Shown in pieces: positions 1-15,263 of a stretch of DNA of 64,000 bases. The DNA is from Rhizobium sp. CFBP 8762 (GTDB lineage: Bacteria > Pseudomonadota > Alphaproteobacteria > Rhizobiales > Rhizobiaceae): the NCBI RefSeq assembly GCF_014841565.1, contig NZ_JACYUD010000008.1:162221-226220 (forward strand). The letters are read 5' to 3'. Made by a program: the position numbers and the translations under genes. The first letter of the stretch is position 1. Each line of letters starts with the position of its first letter. The notes under the pieces were generated by a model, which did not search any database, had not been told where the DNA came from, and saw nothing but the letters and a program-made list of their open reading frames with translations.

Positions 1-146
1 TGTCGGAGTTCTACCGGGCCACCTACCGGCTTCAGGCCCGCCTTGCCGTCATGACGCCTGAGGAACTGACGCCCTCTGTTTATGCCGGGCTGGAAAGCGA
101 TCTGGAAATGCTCTCCAACCTGCTGGCCCAAGCTTACCTGGGTTGA
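1..146 (+). CDS. C-terminal end of a probable alpha-E domain protein (partial)
   Basis: An open frame enters from the left edge (first full codon at 3) and stops at TGA 144-146, leaving 47 residues rich in Leu, Glu and Tyr with helical character. The stretch itself carries no diagnostic motif. I infer an alpha-E (COG2307) protein because the next gene, 11 bp downstream on the same strand, is a transglutaminase-like protease, and these families commonly sit together with a circularly permuted ATP-grasp protein. The rest of the gene lies outside the window, so the assignment rests on context. Confidence 0.5.
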   Translation, partial: SEFYRATYRLQARLAVMTPEELTPSVYAGLESDLEMLSNLLAQAYLG

Positions 147-157
147 GATGAAAGAAC

Positions 158-1045
158 GTGACGCCCTTGCTCTATGATATTTCGTTGAAACTGACCTATG
201 CCTATGAAGTGCCGGTTTCGGGCGGTCGGCAACTGGTGCGTGTGCTGCCGCTGTCCATTCCGGGCCGTCAGCGGCTGATTGCGGGTACGGTGACGGCAAC
301 ACCGGATGCCACTGAACGCAGCGACAGCGTGGATTTCTTCGGCAATGCCACCACCTATTTTCTGTTTCGCAACCACCACGAAGAGCTGGTTATGCGTATG
401 CAGGCCCGCGTACAGGTGGATGCCGTAGAGCTGGATGCCGATCTCTCCCCCGAACTGCCCGGGCTGGCCGAGGCGCTCATTGGCTGCTGGTCGGTCGACC
501 GAAACTCCCCGCATCATTTCCTCAGCCCCAGCCCGCTTTTGCCCACCGACGCCGATATTGCCAAGTATGCGCGCGAAACCGTGGCGCCGGGAATGACTGC
601 CTATGAAATTGCGTGGGCGCTCTGCACCCGTATCTATAAAGATTTCAAATACGACGCAGACGCCACGGAGGTCGATACCACGCCCTCGGCGGCCTTTCAC
701 CTCAAGCGCGGCGTGTGTCAGGATTTCACCCACATCATGATTACGGCGCTACGCGCGCTGGCTATTCCCGCGGGCTATGTCAGCGGTTTTCTGCGCACCA
801 TACCGCCACCGGGCAAACCCAGGCTAGAGGGGGCGGACGCCATGCACGCCTGGGTGCGGGTGTGGTGCGGCCCGGCGCTCGGCTGGGTAGAGCTCGACCC
901 CACCAACAACATCCCCTCCGGTACGGACCACATCGTCGTCGGCTACGGCCGCGACTACGCCGACGTGGCACCTGTCATTGGCCGCGTGCGGGGTTATGGC
1001 AGCCACACGACCGATCAGGCGGTGGATGTGTTGTTGGTTGCTTAG
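158..1045 (+). CDS. Transglutaminase-like cysteine protease family protein
   Basis: A 295-residue protein with an N-terminal beta domain typical of bacterial transglutaminase-like proteins and a C-terminal papain-like core. The catalytic triad is visible: Cys187 in GVCQDF, His230 in HAWVRV and Asp247 in ELDPTN. The start is GTG at 158, because the nearby ATG at 148 is in another frame. It follows the preceding alpha-E-like gene by 11 bp and is probably co-transcribed with it. Family members are predicted peptidases or amidases linked to an ATP-grasp/alpha-E peptide-synthesis-like module; the substrate is unknown. No signal peptide is evident, so it is probably cytoplasmic. Confidence 0.85.
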   Translation: MTPLLYDISLKLTYAYEVPVSGGRQLVRVLPLSIPGRQRLIAGTVTATPDATERSDSVDFFGNATTYFLFRNHHEELVMRMQARVQVDAVELDADLSPELPGLAEALIGCWSVDRNSPHHFLSPSPLLPTDADIAKYARETVAPGMTAYEIAWALCTRIYKDFKYDADATEVDTTPSAAFHLKRGVCQDFTHIMITALRALAIPAGYVSGFLRTIPPPGKPRLEGADAMHAWVRVWCGPALGWVELDPTNNIPSGTDHIVVGYGRDYADVAPVIGRVRGYGSHTTDQAVDVLLVA

Positions 1046-1161
1046 CCAGTTCGCTCATTTTATATGGTGTGCAATCTACTCACATCCGCCAAGGCACAGT
1101 GGTCAATCACCAGATCTCGTGATATTCGGACATTCTCATATTTTAAATTAATGAGTTTGCG

Positions 1162-2340
1162 ATGAACACATTCCGAAGTATCCTTTTGGACTTCCTAAGG
1201 GATCGTAGCGGAGCATACGCTGTGGTGCTCGCCCTAATCATGCCCATTCTTCTGGTCGGCACGGTTTTGGCTATGGACTACGCTACAATCGTCATTCGTA
1301 GGGCAGAACTGCAAAATGCAACTGATATCGTTGCAACCAGAATGTCTGCCGACATGGCCGGACGCTTGAGTCAAAAAGAAGCAGAGACCGCCGCAAAGCA
1401 ACTGCTAGCGACGATATTAAACGTTGACCTTGCAGATATTACAACGGATTTTGTTCTGCAGGACGAGCTGGCCCTTGCCGGCAAGAGCATAAGCGTTCAG
1501 CTGGTTGCCACCACAAAGGCCAGTACGATCGGGTGGACGTTGGGTTTAATAAATCCAACCATCGATATCCAAGCAAAAAGCACTTCCAAGACCAGCCTCG
1601 CAAGTATCGGAAAACCGATTTATTTGGCCATGTATTTCGTTATGGATAGATCAGGGTCGATGTTCGATAACACAGAGGTACGAAATAACGAGGACAGTTA
1701 CTGCCTTGATCCAAGTAACGCTAATACCGACCACATCTACATGTATCGTAAAAGATGCTTTCGAAATAGGATGTGGATTTTAAAAGATACTTTGATCAAA
1801 CAGTTGGAAAAAATGCAATCTGCTGAAGAGGCGTTGATCGCGAAGGTGGGCGCAGTTTCTTACAATGATCAGATGGATACACCACTAAATTTCACTCATG
1901 ATATCGAACTCGTAAAATCGTACGTCGGCGAACTCAGAGATGAAGGAGGCACAAGTTCGAGCGAAGCTTTCAGCTATGCAGTTCACCAGTTCAGGTCGCT
2001 CGAAAAATTTAAGGATCGCGAGGGCAACCTCGTTGATCCACAGAAATACATAATCTTCGTCTCTGATGGTGCAAACTCCGGCAAGGATGACGATCCAAAA
2101 ACTTTACGGAGCTGCAAGGAAGCCTATGCGCTAGGAATTAAGGTTTACACAATCTTTATGACAAACGTCTACCAAAACCCCAATACCGCACAAAGTGAAG
2201 CCAGAGCGAAAAAATTGATGAAAGGGTGCGCTTACTCGCAGGACACATATTTCGAAGCAACAAGCGGTAGCAATTTTATCGATGCTATCAATGTCATCGG
2301 AACATTGACTGTCAAACCAACCACGCGCCTCACGAAATAA
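1162..2340 (+). CDS. TadG-like protein with VWA domain (first of tandem pair)
   Basis: 392 residues. The N-terminus has the TadE/TadG-like form: a short basic leader, RSGAYAVVLALIMPILL, then one membrane segment (about 17-38). A von Willebrand A domain fills the rest, with an intact metal site: Asp162-x-Ser164-x-Ser166 in DRSGSM, Thr264 in GGTSSS and Asp302 in VSDGAN. It is therefore probably a membrane-anchored, periplasm-facing adhesin-type protein. No other tad/cpa pilus genes are in the window. The gene is visibly richer in A+T than its flanks and is followed after 90 bp by a paralogue. ATG at 1162 is the natural start. Confidence 0.85.
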   Translation: MNTFRSILLDFLRDRSGAYAVVLALIMPILLVGTVLAMDYATIVIRRAELQNATDIVATRMSADMAGRLSQKEAETAAKQLLATILNVDLADITTDFVLQDELALAGKSISVQLVATTKASTIGWTLGLINPTIDIQAKSTSKTSLASIGKPIYLAMYFVMDRSGSMFDNTEVRNNEDSYCLDPSNANTDHIYMYRKRCFRNRMWILKDTLIKQLEKMQSAEEALIAKVGAVSYNDQMDTPLNFTHDIELVKSYVGELRDEGGTSSSEAFSYAVHQFRSLEKFKDREGNLVDPQKYIIFVSDGANSGKDDDPKTLRSCKEAYALGIKVYTIFMTNVYQNPNTAQSEARAKKLMKGCAYSQDTYFEATSGSNFIDAINVIGTLTVKPTTRLTK

Positions 2341-2347
2341 TCTTTAC

Positions 2348-2369
2348 GTGTATTTTTGTTAAAATACAC
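2348..2369. other. AT-rich 9-bp hairpin after first VWA gene
   Basis: Perfect inverted repeat GTGTATTTT (2348-2356) and AAAATACAC (2361-2369) with a 4-base loop, 7 bp after the stop of the first VWA gene. There is no T-tract after it, so it could be a weak terminator or an mRNA-stability hairpin separating expression of the two paralogues. Confidence 0.5.
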
Positions 2370-2430
2370 CTTGAAATTGTAAATACAGCCCTAACTTTTT
2401 TGGAAAACGCAGGTTTCTTGCGAGTTCCAA

Positions 2431-3561
2431 ATGGCTATTTTGTTGCGCTTCTGGCGAGATCAAGTTGGGAATTTTGCCGTTTTGACGGCGCTTATTATGC
2501 CGCTGCTGCTGTCAGGCGGTGTGTTTGCTCTGGAATTCGCCTCAGCCTATGTGAAACGCAGTGACGCGCAGGCCGCGACGGACGCCGTAGCGCTGGCAAC
2601 CGCAAAGAAGTTGATGGATGGCGAGAATTCGAACGCTGTACAGGCTGCAGCCAAGGCACAGTTTGCCGAACTTCTGGGCATCTCGCCTGATCTTGTCACC
2701 ATTTCCGTCAGGACGGGAACCGACGGGCCAGACACGGTAGAAATAACCGGCAGTTATACAACGGCCTCAACCGGTCTGTTCGGCCCTGCGTCGACACAAA
2801 TACAAACCAGCAGCACAGCAAAGGGCGGAACGACCGTTTCGGCAAAAAAAATTGCGGCCCTGTCCATGTATTTCGTGCTGGATCGGTCCGGTTCTATGAT
2901 TGAAATGACGGATCAGATTGATACGAAAAAATACGCCTGTTACGTCTACAAGTATCCCACAATTACCATCTATACCGATCCGTGTTATCTCACCAAAATG
3001 GAGGTCATGAAGAGATCTCTTGCAGCGTTGTTTGCAAAGTTCAAAGCAAACCGAAATGACACGCTGTATGCTCGGACGGGAGCGATTTCCTTTCACCTTT
3101 ATGTCGATACCGAACACCCGATGACGGACCGGACCGACACGACACTGACCTATATCGACAAGCTGTTTGCAGCCGGCGGAACGAATTCGGCGCCCGCCTT
3201 TGAAATCGCAGAAAAAGCCTTCGCCAAGGAGGATAGCCTTCATCTTGCCAAGCATGGTTCGGTGGCACCCAAATACCTTGTTTATATAACAGATGGAGCC
3301 AACGCCTACCCTTGGATAAACGATCCCAAAACGCTGAAAAGTTGTAGCAACATAAAAGCTCAAGGTGTCATCATCTATACGATATTCCTGCAAAACCGTT
3401 TTTTTACTGACGCAGTTGTGAAGGATGCGGAGACAATGGTGCGCACTTGCGCTTCGTCCACTGACCGTTACTTTCGCGCTGGCAATGCAGTAGAATTCAG
3501 TGCTGCCATCAACACAATCGGCTCCGTTGCGACGGCGACACAGGCAAAACTTATCCGGTAA
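2431..3561 (+). CDS. TadG-like protein with VWA domain (second of tandem pair)
   Basis: 376 residues with the same plan as the upstream gene: a short basic leader, VGNFAVLTALIMPLLL with a single membrane segment (about 12-33), a linker, then a VWA domain. The metal site is intact: Asp151, Ser153 and Ser155 in DRSGSM, Thr251 in GGTNSA and Asp288 in ITDGAN. The C-termini also match (both end in IxTIGS/IGT-type sequence after a cysteine-bearing helix), so the two genes are tandem paralogues, although base composition here is closer to the rest of the window. Probably inner-membrane anchored and facing the periplasm; the ligand is unknown. Confidence 0.85.
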   Translation: MAILLRFWRDQVGNFAVLTALIMPLLLSGGVFALEFASAYVKRSDAQAATDAVALATAKKLMDGENSNAVQAAAKAQFAELLGISPDLVTISVRTGTDGPDTVEITGSYTTASTGLFGPASTQIQTSSTAKGGTTVSAKKIAALSMYFVLDRSGSMIEMTDQIDTKKYACYVYKYPTITIYTDPCYLTKMEVMKRSLAALFAKFKANRNDTLYARTGAISFHLYVDTEHPMTDRTDTTLTYIDKLFAAGGTNSAPAFEIAEKAFAKEDSLHLAKHGSVAPKYLVYITDGANAYPWINDPKTLKSCSNIKAQGVIIYTIFLQNRFFTDAVVKDAETMVRTCASSTDRYFRAGNAVEFSAAINTIGSVATATQAKLIR

Positions 3562-3699
3562 CGCGCATTAAGCGTACGTCAACGAACAATCACAATTCCG
3601 CGCTTGCCAGTCCATCGGATCGGTGCATAAATCCTTATAGACGAAATATCGCGGGGCACGCTTTGCCCGCCCGCGAAGTCAAAGGATGTGTGACTGCCG

Positions 3700-6165
3700 A
3701 TGGTAAACAGCGTTGTGCCTGCCGATCTGCCAAGCCCCGCCCCGCGTGTCTCCAACCCTGACGTTCTCGCCGCCGAAATCATTGAGCAGCTGACCTATAA
3801 CATCGGCAAGGATGCCAAGGTTGCCAAGCCGCATGACTGGCTGACTGCCAGCATTCTGGTCGTGCGCGACCGCATCATTGATCGCTGGATGGAATCGACC
3901 CGGCGCGCCTATGCGACAGATGCCAAGCGTGTTTATTACCTGTCGCTAGAGTTCCTCATCGGTCGCCTTCTGCGCGACGCCGTCAGCAATCTGGGCCTGA
4001 TGGATGACCTGCGCACCGCATTGGCGTCGCTGGGGGTTGATCTGGATATTACGGCTGAACTGGAGCCGGATGCGGCGCTGGGCAATGGCGGCCTGGGCCG
4101 TCTGGCGGCCTGTTTTATGGAGTCAATGGCCAGCGTGGATGTGCCAGCCTATGGCTACGGCATCCGCTATGTGCACGGGCTTTTCCGCCAGCAGATGGCC
4201 GATGGCTGGCAGGTGGAACTGCCCGAAACATGGCTCGCCCACGGCAACCCTTGGGATTTCGAGCGGCAGGAGAGCTCCTATGAAGTCGGTTTTGGCGGCT
4301 CCATCGATATCGTGTCCTCCGATGAGGAGGCCCCCCGCTACATCTGGAAGCCCGCAGAGCGTGTAATCGCCACGGCCTACGATACGCCGGTGGTCGGCTG
4401 GCGCGCCAAGCGGGTCAATACGCTGCGCCTGTGGACGGCCCAGCCCATCGACCCCATCCTGCTCGATGCGTTCAACGCAGGCGATCACATCGGCGCGCTC
4501 CGCGAGAGCAACAAGGCCGAAAGCCTGACCCGCGTTCTCTACCCTGCCGATGGCACACCGGCGGGGCAAGAACTGCGGCTGCGACAGGAGTTTTTCTTCT
4601 CCTCTGCTTCGCTTCAGGACATTCTGCGCCGCCATTTGCAGCAGTATCCTGATTTCACATCCTTGCCGGACAAGGTCGCCATTCAACTCAACGATACGCA
4701 CCCCGCCATTTCGGTGGCCGAACTGGTGCGATTGTTGACCGATGTACACCGGCTGGATTTCGATACCGCTTGGGATCTGGCAAGCCGCACCTTCTCCTAC
4801 ACCAACCACACGCTGCTGCCGGAGGCGCTGGAAAGCTGGTCAGTGCCGCTGTTCGAGCGGCTTTTGCCGCGCCATATGCAGATCGTCTACGCCATCAACG
4901 CGAAAATTTTGTTGAGTGTGCGGGCGCAGGGCTCGTTCAGTGACGCTGACATCAGCAGCATTTCGCTGATCGAGGAAGGTGGCGAGCGGCGGGTGCGCAT
5001 GGGCAATCTGGCCTTTGTCGGCTCCCACAGCATCAACGGCGTTTCGGCGTTGCATACGGAGTTGATGAAGGAGACCGTTTTTGCCAACCTGCACCGGCTG
5101 TACCCAACCCGCATCAACAACAAGACCAACGGCATTACCCCGCGCCGCTGGTTGATGCAGTGCAATCCCGGCTTGACCGGCTTGATCCGCGAGACCATCG
5201 GCGACGAATTTCTGGATCACACGGATGCGCTGCAAAACCTCGATACCCAATCAACAGACGCAGCCTTTCAGGAGCGCTTTGCGGCCGTGAAACGAGAGAA
5301 CAAGGTGCGCCTTGCCAATCTCGTGCAAAGCCGCATGGGCATCCGGCTTGATCCGTCGGCCATGTTCGATATCCAGATCAAGCGGATACACGAGTACAAG
5401 CGCCAGTTGTTGAACATCATTGAAGCGGTTGCGCTGTACGACCAGATCCGCTCCCACCCGGAGCGCGACTGGGTCCCACGCGTCAAGCTGTTTGCCGGCA
5501 AGGCTGCACCCAGCTACGCCAACGCGAAATTGATCATCAAGCTGGCCAATGATGTGGCGCGTGTCATCAACAATGACCCGGCCGTGCGTGGTCTGTTAAA
5601 GGTTGTGTTCATCCCCAACTACAATGTGTCCCTGGCAGAAGTGATCGTGCCTGCCGCCGACCTTTCGGAGCAGATTTCCACGGCGGGTATGGAAGCGTCC
5701 GGCACCGGCAATATGAAATTCGGGCTCAACGGCGCGTTGACCATTGGCACGCTCGACGGGGCCAATGTCGAGATGCGTGATCATGTGGGTGCTGAAAATA
5801 TAGTGATATTTGGCATGACGGCTGAGGAAGTCGCCAAAACCCGCGCGGAAGGCCACAATCCAAGGGCTATCATCGAGGGATCGCCGGAACTCGCGCAGGC
5901 GATGGCGGCGATTTCCTCGGGCGTTTTCTCGCCAGATGATCGCAGCCGCTTTACGGGCTTGATGGATGGCCTATATCAACACGACTGGTTCATGGTGGCC
6001 GCCGATTTCGATGCCTACGCCAAAGCGCAGCGCGATGTGGATGCCATGTGGACCGATACAAAGGGGTGGTTTGAAAAAACAATCCGGAACACGGCGCGGA
6101 TGGGATGGTTCTCATCCGACCGCACGATCCGCGAATATGCGGACGAGATTTGGAGAGCTGGATGA
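3700..6165 (+). CDS. glgP: Glycogen phosphorylase
   Basis: 821 residues, usual length for the family. It releases glucose-1-phosphate from alpha-1,4-glucan ends using pyridoxal phosphate. The cofactor site EASGTGNMKFGLNG is present with Lys673 as the Schiff-base lysine, and the N-terminal LEFLIGR and GNGGLGRLAACF motifs are intact. It is the first gene of a six-gene operon; its TGA (6163-6165) overlaps the ATG of glgB. The start at ATG 3700 has an AAAGGA 13 bases upstream, rather far, so a start a few codons downstream is possible. The 138 bp before it should hold the operon promoter, but I see no clear boxes. Confidence 0.97.
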   Translation: MVNSVVPADLPSPAPRVSNPDVLAAEIIEQLTYNIGKDAKVAKPHDWLTASILVVRDRIIDRWMESTRRAYATDAKRVYYLSLEFLIGRLLRDAVSNLGLMDDLRTALASLGVDLDITAELEPDAALGNGGLGRLAACFMESMASVDVPAYGYGIRYVHGLFRQQMADGWQVELPETWLAHGNPWDFERQESSYEVGFGGSIDIVSSDEEAPRYIWKPAERVIATAYDTPVVGWRAKRVNTLRLWTAQPIDPILLDAFNAGDHIGALRESNKAESLTRVLYPADGTPAGQELRLRQEFFFSSASLQDILRRHLQQYPDFTSLPDKVAIQLNDTHPAISVAELVRLLTDVHRLDFDTAWDLASRTFSYTNHTLLPEALESWSVPLFERLLPRHMQIVYAINAKILLSVRAQGSFSDADISSISLIEEGGERRVRMGNLAFVGSHSINGVSALHTELMKETVFANLHRLYPTRINNKTNGITPRRWLMQCNPGLTGLIRETIGDEFLDHTDALQNLDTQSTDAAFQERFAAVKRENKVRLANLVQSRMGIRLDPSAMFDIQIKRIHEYKRQLLNIIEAVALYDQIRSHPERDWVPRVKLFAGKAAPSYANAKLIIKLANDVARVINNDPAVRGLLKVVFIPNYNVSLAEVIVPAADLSEQISTAGMEASGTGNMKFGLNGALTIGTLDGANVEMRDHVGAENIVIFGMTAEEVAKTRAEGHNPRAIIEGSPELAQAMAAISSGVFSPDDRSRFTGLMDGLYQHDWFMVAADFDAYAKAQRDVDAMWTDTKGWFEKTIRNTARMGWFSSDRTIREYADEIWRAG

Positions 6166-8399
6166 CTGTACCGCCTGAAAACATCCCCAACGTTTCCCCG
6201 GTCGTAAATACGGACGGGCCGCAAGGGGACATGCTGGCGGCAACAGATATCGAGGCAATTGTAACAGGCTCTTTCACCAATCCTTTCGCGGTTCTGGGCG
6301 TTCACCCTTGGCAGGGCGGCTGGTCGGCCCGCTGTTTCCTGCCGGGTGCACAAACCGTGACCGCCCATACGCTATCGGGTCGTGAGGTTGGCACGCTTCA
6401 ACGCATTCACGAAGCGGGGCTGTTTACCGGTGTGGTATCGCTGAAAAAGGCGCAAGCCTTGCGCTATACGGCCAAGAATGCTGATGCCGAATGGCAGGTC
6501 ACGGACCCCTATACCTTTGGCCCGGTTCTGGGGCCGATGGACGATTACTATATTCGCGAAGGCTCGCATCTGCGTCTTTTCGACAAGATGGGCGCGCATC
6601 CGCTGCGCCACGAGGGTGCGGACGGTTTCCATTTTGCCGTTTGGGCACCCAATGCGCGGCGCGTTTCCGTTGTGGGGGAATTCAACCAGTGGGATGGCCG
6701 CCGCGACGTCATGCGGCTGCGCACCGATACCGGTATCTGGGAAATCTTTTTGCCGGATATCAACCCCGGCACGGCCTATAAATACGAGATTATCGGCAGT
6801 GACGGGCAGGTCCAGCCGCTGAAGGCAGACCCGTTTGCCCGCCGCTCCGAACTGCGCCCGCAAACCGCATCGCTGACAACGGGCGAGATTGAACAGGATT
6901 GGGAGGACGATGCCCACCGAACCCATTGGGCCAGCGTGGACCCGCGCCGCCAACCCATTTCCATCTATGAGGTCCATGCCGGAAGCTGGGCGCGTCACCG
7001 CGACAACAGCTTTCTGACCTGGGACGAGATGGCCGACCGGCTGATCCCCTATTGCATCGATATGGGCTTTACCCACATCGAATTTATGCCGATCACCGAG
7101 TTCCCCTATGATCCGTCATGGGGCTACCAGACCACCGGTCTTTACGCGCCAACGGCACGGTTTGGGGAGCCGGAAGGCTTCGCCCGCTTCGTCAATGGTG
7201 CCCACAAGGTCGGCATCGGCGTTATTCTCGACTGGGTGCCCGCCCATTTCCCGACTGACGCCCACGGCCTGCGCCAGTTTGATGGCACGGCGCTCTACGA
7301 GCACGCCGATCCGCGCAAGGGCTTCCACCCGGACTGGAACACGGCCATCTATAATTTCGGGCGCACGGAAGTGCTGTCCTACCTCGTCAACAACGCCATG
7401 TACTGGGCGGAAAAATTCCATCTCGATGGTCTGCGTGTCGATGCGGTCGCCTCTATGCTGTATCTCGATTACTCCCGCAAGCATGGCGAGTGGGTGCCCA
7501 ATGAGTATGGCGGCAATGAAAATCTGGAGGCCGTGCGCTTTCTGCAAACCATGAATGCCAGCGTCTACGGCAGCCATCCCGGCATTCTCACCATTGCCGA
7601 GGAGTCCACCTCCTGGCCAAAGGTTTCCCACCCGGTGCATGAGGGTGGCTTGGGCTTCGGCTTCAAGTGGAATATGGGGTTCATGAACGATACGTTGCGC
7701 TACCTCTCGCGCGACCCGGTCCACCGCAAGTTCCACCATAATGATATCACCTTCGGCATGGTCTACGCCTATAGTGAGAATTTCGTGCTGCCCCTCAGCC
7801 ATGATGAAGTGGTGCATGGCAAGGGCTCGCTGATTGCCAAGATGACGGGCGATGACTGGCAGAAATTTGCCAATCTTCGCGCCTACTACGCATTCATGTG
7901 GGGGTACCCCGGCAAGAAACTTCTGTTTATGGGGCAGGAGTTTGCCCAGTGGCGGGAGTGGTCGGAAGACCGCAATCTGGACTGGAACCTGCTGGAATAT
8001 CCGCTGCACCAGGGTATCCGCCGTTTGGTGCGCGACCTCAACGGAACCTACCGCAGTAAGCCCGCGTTGCATGCGAGAGACTGTGAGCCGGAGGGGTTTG
8101 AATGGCTGATCGGGGACGATGATACGAACTCGGTGTTTGCATGGTTGCGCAAGGCACCGGGTGAAAAAACCATTGCCGTGATTACCAATTTTACGCCCGT
8201 AACCCACGAACACTACACCATTCCCCTGCCAAGCGTTGGCAAGTGGAAAGAAATCCTCAACACGGACGCCGAGATTTATGGAGGGAGCGGAAAAGGAAAC
8301 GGCGGCGTGGTGGAAGCCAAAAAGACAGCATCCGGTGCAATCCAGGCAACTCTTGCCCTGCCGCCGCTTGGCACCTTGATGCTGGAACAAGAATTATAG
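6162..8399 (+). CDS. glgB: 1,4-alpha-glucan branching enzyme
   Basis: 745 residues from ATG 6162. This start gives an ATGA overlap with glgP and has GGAGAG upstream; the open frame extends 57 bases further 5' inside glgP but without support. Order: N-terminal CBM48 domains ([20 protein letters not shown]), a GH13 barrel with the nucleophile Asp427 in [10 protein letters not shown], the acid/base glutamate in IAEEST (480-481) and [12 protein letters not shown], then a C-terminal beta domain. It makes alpha-1,6 branches in glycogen. Family length is about 730 residues, so it is complete. Followed by glgC after 31 bp, the one real gap in the operon. Confidence 0.97.
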   Translation: MTVPPENIPNVSPVVNTDGPQGDMLAATDIEAIVTGSFTNPFAVLGVHPWQGGWSARCFLPGAQTVTAHTLSGREVGTLQRIHEAGLFTGVVSLKKAQALRYTAKNADAEWQVTDPYTFGPVLGPMDDYYIREGSHLRLFDKMGAHPLRHEGADGFHFAVWAPNARRVSVVGEFNQWDGRRDVMRLRTDTGIWEIFLPDINPGTAYKYEIIGSDGQVQPLKADPFARRSELRPQTASLTTGEIEQDWEDDAHRTHWASVDPRRQPISIYEVHAGSWARHRDNSFLTWDEMADRLIPYCIDMGFTHIEFMPITEFPYDPSWGYQTTGLYAPTARFGEPEGFARFVNGAHKVGIGVILDWVPAHFPTDAHGLRQFDGTALYEHADPRKGFHPDWNTAIYNFGRTEVLSYLVNNAMYWAEKFHLDGLRVDAVASMLYLDYSRKHGEWVPNEYGGNENLEAVRFLQTMNASVYGSHPGILTIAEESTSWPKVSHPVHEGGLGFGFKWNMGFMNDTLRYLSRDPVHRKFHHNDITFGMVYAYSENFVLPLSHDEVVHGKGSLIAKMTGDDWQKFANLRAYYAFMWGYPGKKLLFMGQEFAQWREWSEDRNLDWNLLEYPLHQGIRRLVRDLNGTYRSKPALHARDCEPEGFEWLIGDDDTNSVFAWLRKAPGEKTIAVITNFTPVTHEHYTIPLPSVGKWKEILNTDAEIYGGSGKGNGGVVEAKKTASGAIQATLALPPLGTLMLEQEL

Positions 8400-8430
8400 A
8401 ACAAAACTTTTTTGTCGGGAGGACGACACA

Positions 8431-9689
8431 ATGGATAAGCGGATACACCCCCTCGCCCGTGATGCGATGGCTTATGTGCTGGCAGGCGGTCGCGGCAGCC
8501 GCCTCAAGGAGTTGACGGACCGGCGCGCAAAGCCTGCCGTTCACTTTGGCGGCAAGGCGCGCATTATAGACTTTGCGCTGTCAAATGCGCTCAACTCCGG
8601 CATTCGCCGCATTGGCGTTGCCACCCAGTACAAGGCCCATTCGCTCATCCGGCATTTGCAGCACGGCTGGAATTTCTTTCGGCCCGAGCGCAACGAGAGC
8701 TTCGATATTCTGCCCGCCAGCCAGCGCGTGTCTGAAACGCAGTGGTATGAAGGCACCGCCGATGCGGTCTATCAGAACGCCGATATCATCGAAGACAGCG
8801 GCGTCGAGTACATGGTCATTCTTGCGGGCGACCACGTCTACAAGATGGACTATGAGCTCATGCTGCGCCAGCATGTGGATTCCGGGGCCGATGTCACTGT
8901 GGGCTGCCTGGAAGTGCCGCGTATGGAGGCTACCGGCTTCGGCGTGATGCATGTGGATGAGAAGGACGAGATCATCGCCTTTGTCGAAAAGCCCGCAGAT
9001 CCGCCGGGCATTCCCGGGAACCCGGATATGGCGCTGGCCTCCATGGGCATTTACGTCTTCCACACCAAATTTCTGATGGAACTGCTGCGTCGCGATGCGG
9101 AAGACCCGCAATCAAGCCGCGATTTCGGCAAGGATATCATTCCCTATATCGTGTCCAACGGCAAAGCCATCGCCCACCGGTTTGCCCAGTCCTGCGTCCG
9201 CTCTAACTTTGAGCGGGAAGCGTACTGGCGCGATGTGGGCACCATCGATGCCTATTGGCAGGCCAATATTGACCTGACGCATGTGACGCCGGAACTGGAC
9301 ATTTATGACCGGAGCTGGCCGATCTGGACATTTGCCGAAATCACCCCGCCCGCCAAATTCGTGCATGACGATGAAACCCGGCGCGGCTCGGCAACGTCCT
9401 CGCTGATTTCGGGCGATTGCATCATTTCCGGCGCAACGCTGAACCGCAGCCTTCTGTTTACGGGCGTGCGCGTCAATTCCTATTCGCGCGTGGAAAATGC
9501 GGTGGTGCTGCCGGGCGTGCGTGTCGAGCGCCATGCGCAACTGCGCAATGTGGTGATCGACAGCCATGTAACCATTCCGGAAGGACTGGTGGTCGGCGAA
9601 GATCCGGAACTGGATGCGCGCCGGTTTCGCCGTTCGGAAAACGGCATTTGCCTGATCACCCAACCCATGATCGACCGGCTGAAATCCTC

Positions 9690-9693
<4 letters not shown>
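8431..9693 (+). CDS. glgC: Glucose-1-phosphate adenylyltransferase
   Basis: 420 residues. Makes ADP-glucose from ATP and glucose-1-phosphate, the committed step of bacterial glycogen synthesis. The pyrophosphorylase signature [19 protein letters not shown] spans residues 19-37, [12 protein letters not shown] and [10 protein letters not shown] follow, and a left-handed beta-helix C-terminal domain carries hexapeptide-like repeats ([13 protein letters not shown]). Good ribosome site GGGAGGA before ATG 8431. Its TGA overlaps the glgA ATG by 4 nt. Rhizobial enzymes of this type are known to respond to fructose-6-phosphate and pyruvate; that is family knowledge, not visible here. Confidence 0.97.
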
Positions 9694-14682
<4,989 letters not shown>

Positions 14683-14687
14683 GCGAG

Positions 14688-14715
14688 AATCCCCATAGTT
14701 AGTTCTGGGGGGATT
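14688..14715 (+). terminator. Weak stem-loop after glgX
   Basis: AATCCCC (14688-14694) can pair with GGGGATT (14709-14715), 5 bp after the glgX stop. The loop is 14 bases and no strong T-run follows, so it may only partly stop transcription before the MaoC gene. Confidence 0.35.
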
Positions 14716-14732
14716 GGTGTAAGGAATTCGAT

Positions 14733-15263
14733 ATGGGCATGAGCCGGGGCATTGACCAGGAGTCTGGCAGCGAAATTGGCCAGGAAATTGGCTTGAGTGA
14801 AATCACGGCTTTGGTGGGCACCGAAATTGGCGTGTCCGATTGGATCACCGTCAGTCAGGATATGATCGACCGTTTTGCCGACGCGACCGACGACCACCAG
14901 TTCATTCACGTGGACCCGGCCCGTGCAAGCACTGAGACCCCCTATGGCGGCACCATTGCGCATGGTTTTCTGTCTCTGTCGCTGCTTTCAGCCATGAACC
15001 ACAACTGCCTGCCCAAAGTGCGCGAGCAGACCATGGGCATCAATTACGGTTTCGACAAAGTCCGCTTTCTGCATCCGGTGAAAAGCGGCGCGCGCGTGCG
15101 CGGCCACTTCACCATGACCGAAGCCCGCTTCCGCGGCGCCGGAATGTTGGTCGTAACCTACGATGTGAGCGTGGAAATTGAAGACGACCGCAAACCGGCT
15201 CTCACCGCCACGTGGCTGACGATCATCCAGTTCGATCCGAAGGATCGGCCGGATGAGGTGTAA
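14733..15263 (+). CDS. MaoC family (R)-specific hydratase-like protein
   Basis: 176 residues with a hot-dog fold. The hydratase motif is seen as Asp54-x4-His59 (DHQFIH) followed by YGGTIAHGFL. The family hydrates enoyl-CoA thioesters or related substrates; rhizobial NodN belongs here, but the true substrate is unknown. An AAGGAA lies 6 bases before ATG 14733; ATG 14739 is an alternative. The first 20 residues form a polar, glycine- and glutamate-rich extension. The 3' end overlaps the convergent DUF418 gene by 41 bp, which is unusual in this otherwise tidy region. Confidence 0.88.
   Translation: MGMSRGIDQESGSEIGQEIGLSEITALVGTEIGVSDWITVSQDMIDRFADATDDHQFIHVDPARASTETPYGGTIAHGFLSLSLLSAMNHNCLPKVREQTMGINYGFDKVRFLHPVKSGARVRGHFTMTEARFRGAGMLVVTYDVSVEIEDDRKPALTATWLTIIQFDPKDRPDEV

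Noticed and set aside
7116-8390. Long antisense open frame (424 codons) opposite glgB
   Set aside because: It follows the third-codon-position pattern of a GC-rich gene on the other strand; no known domains, and glgB is certain.
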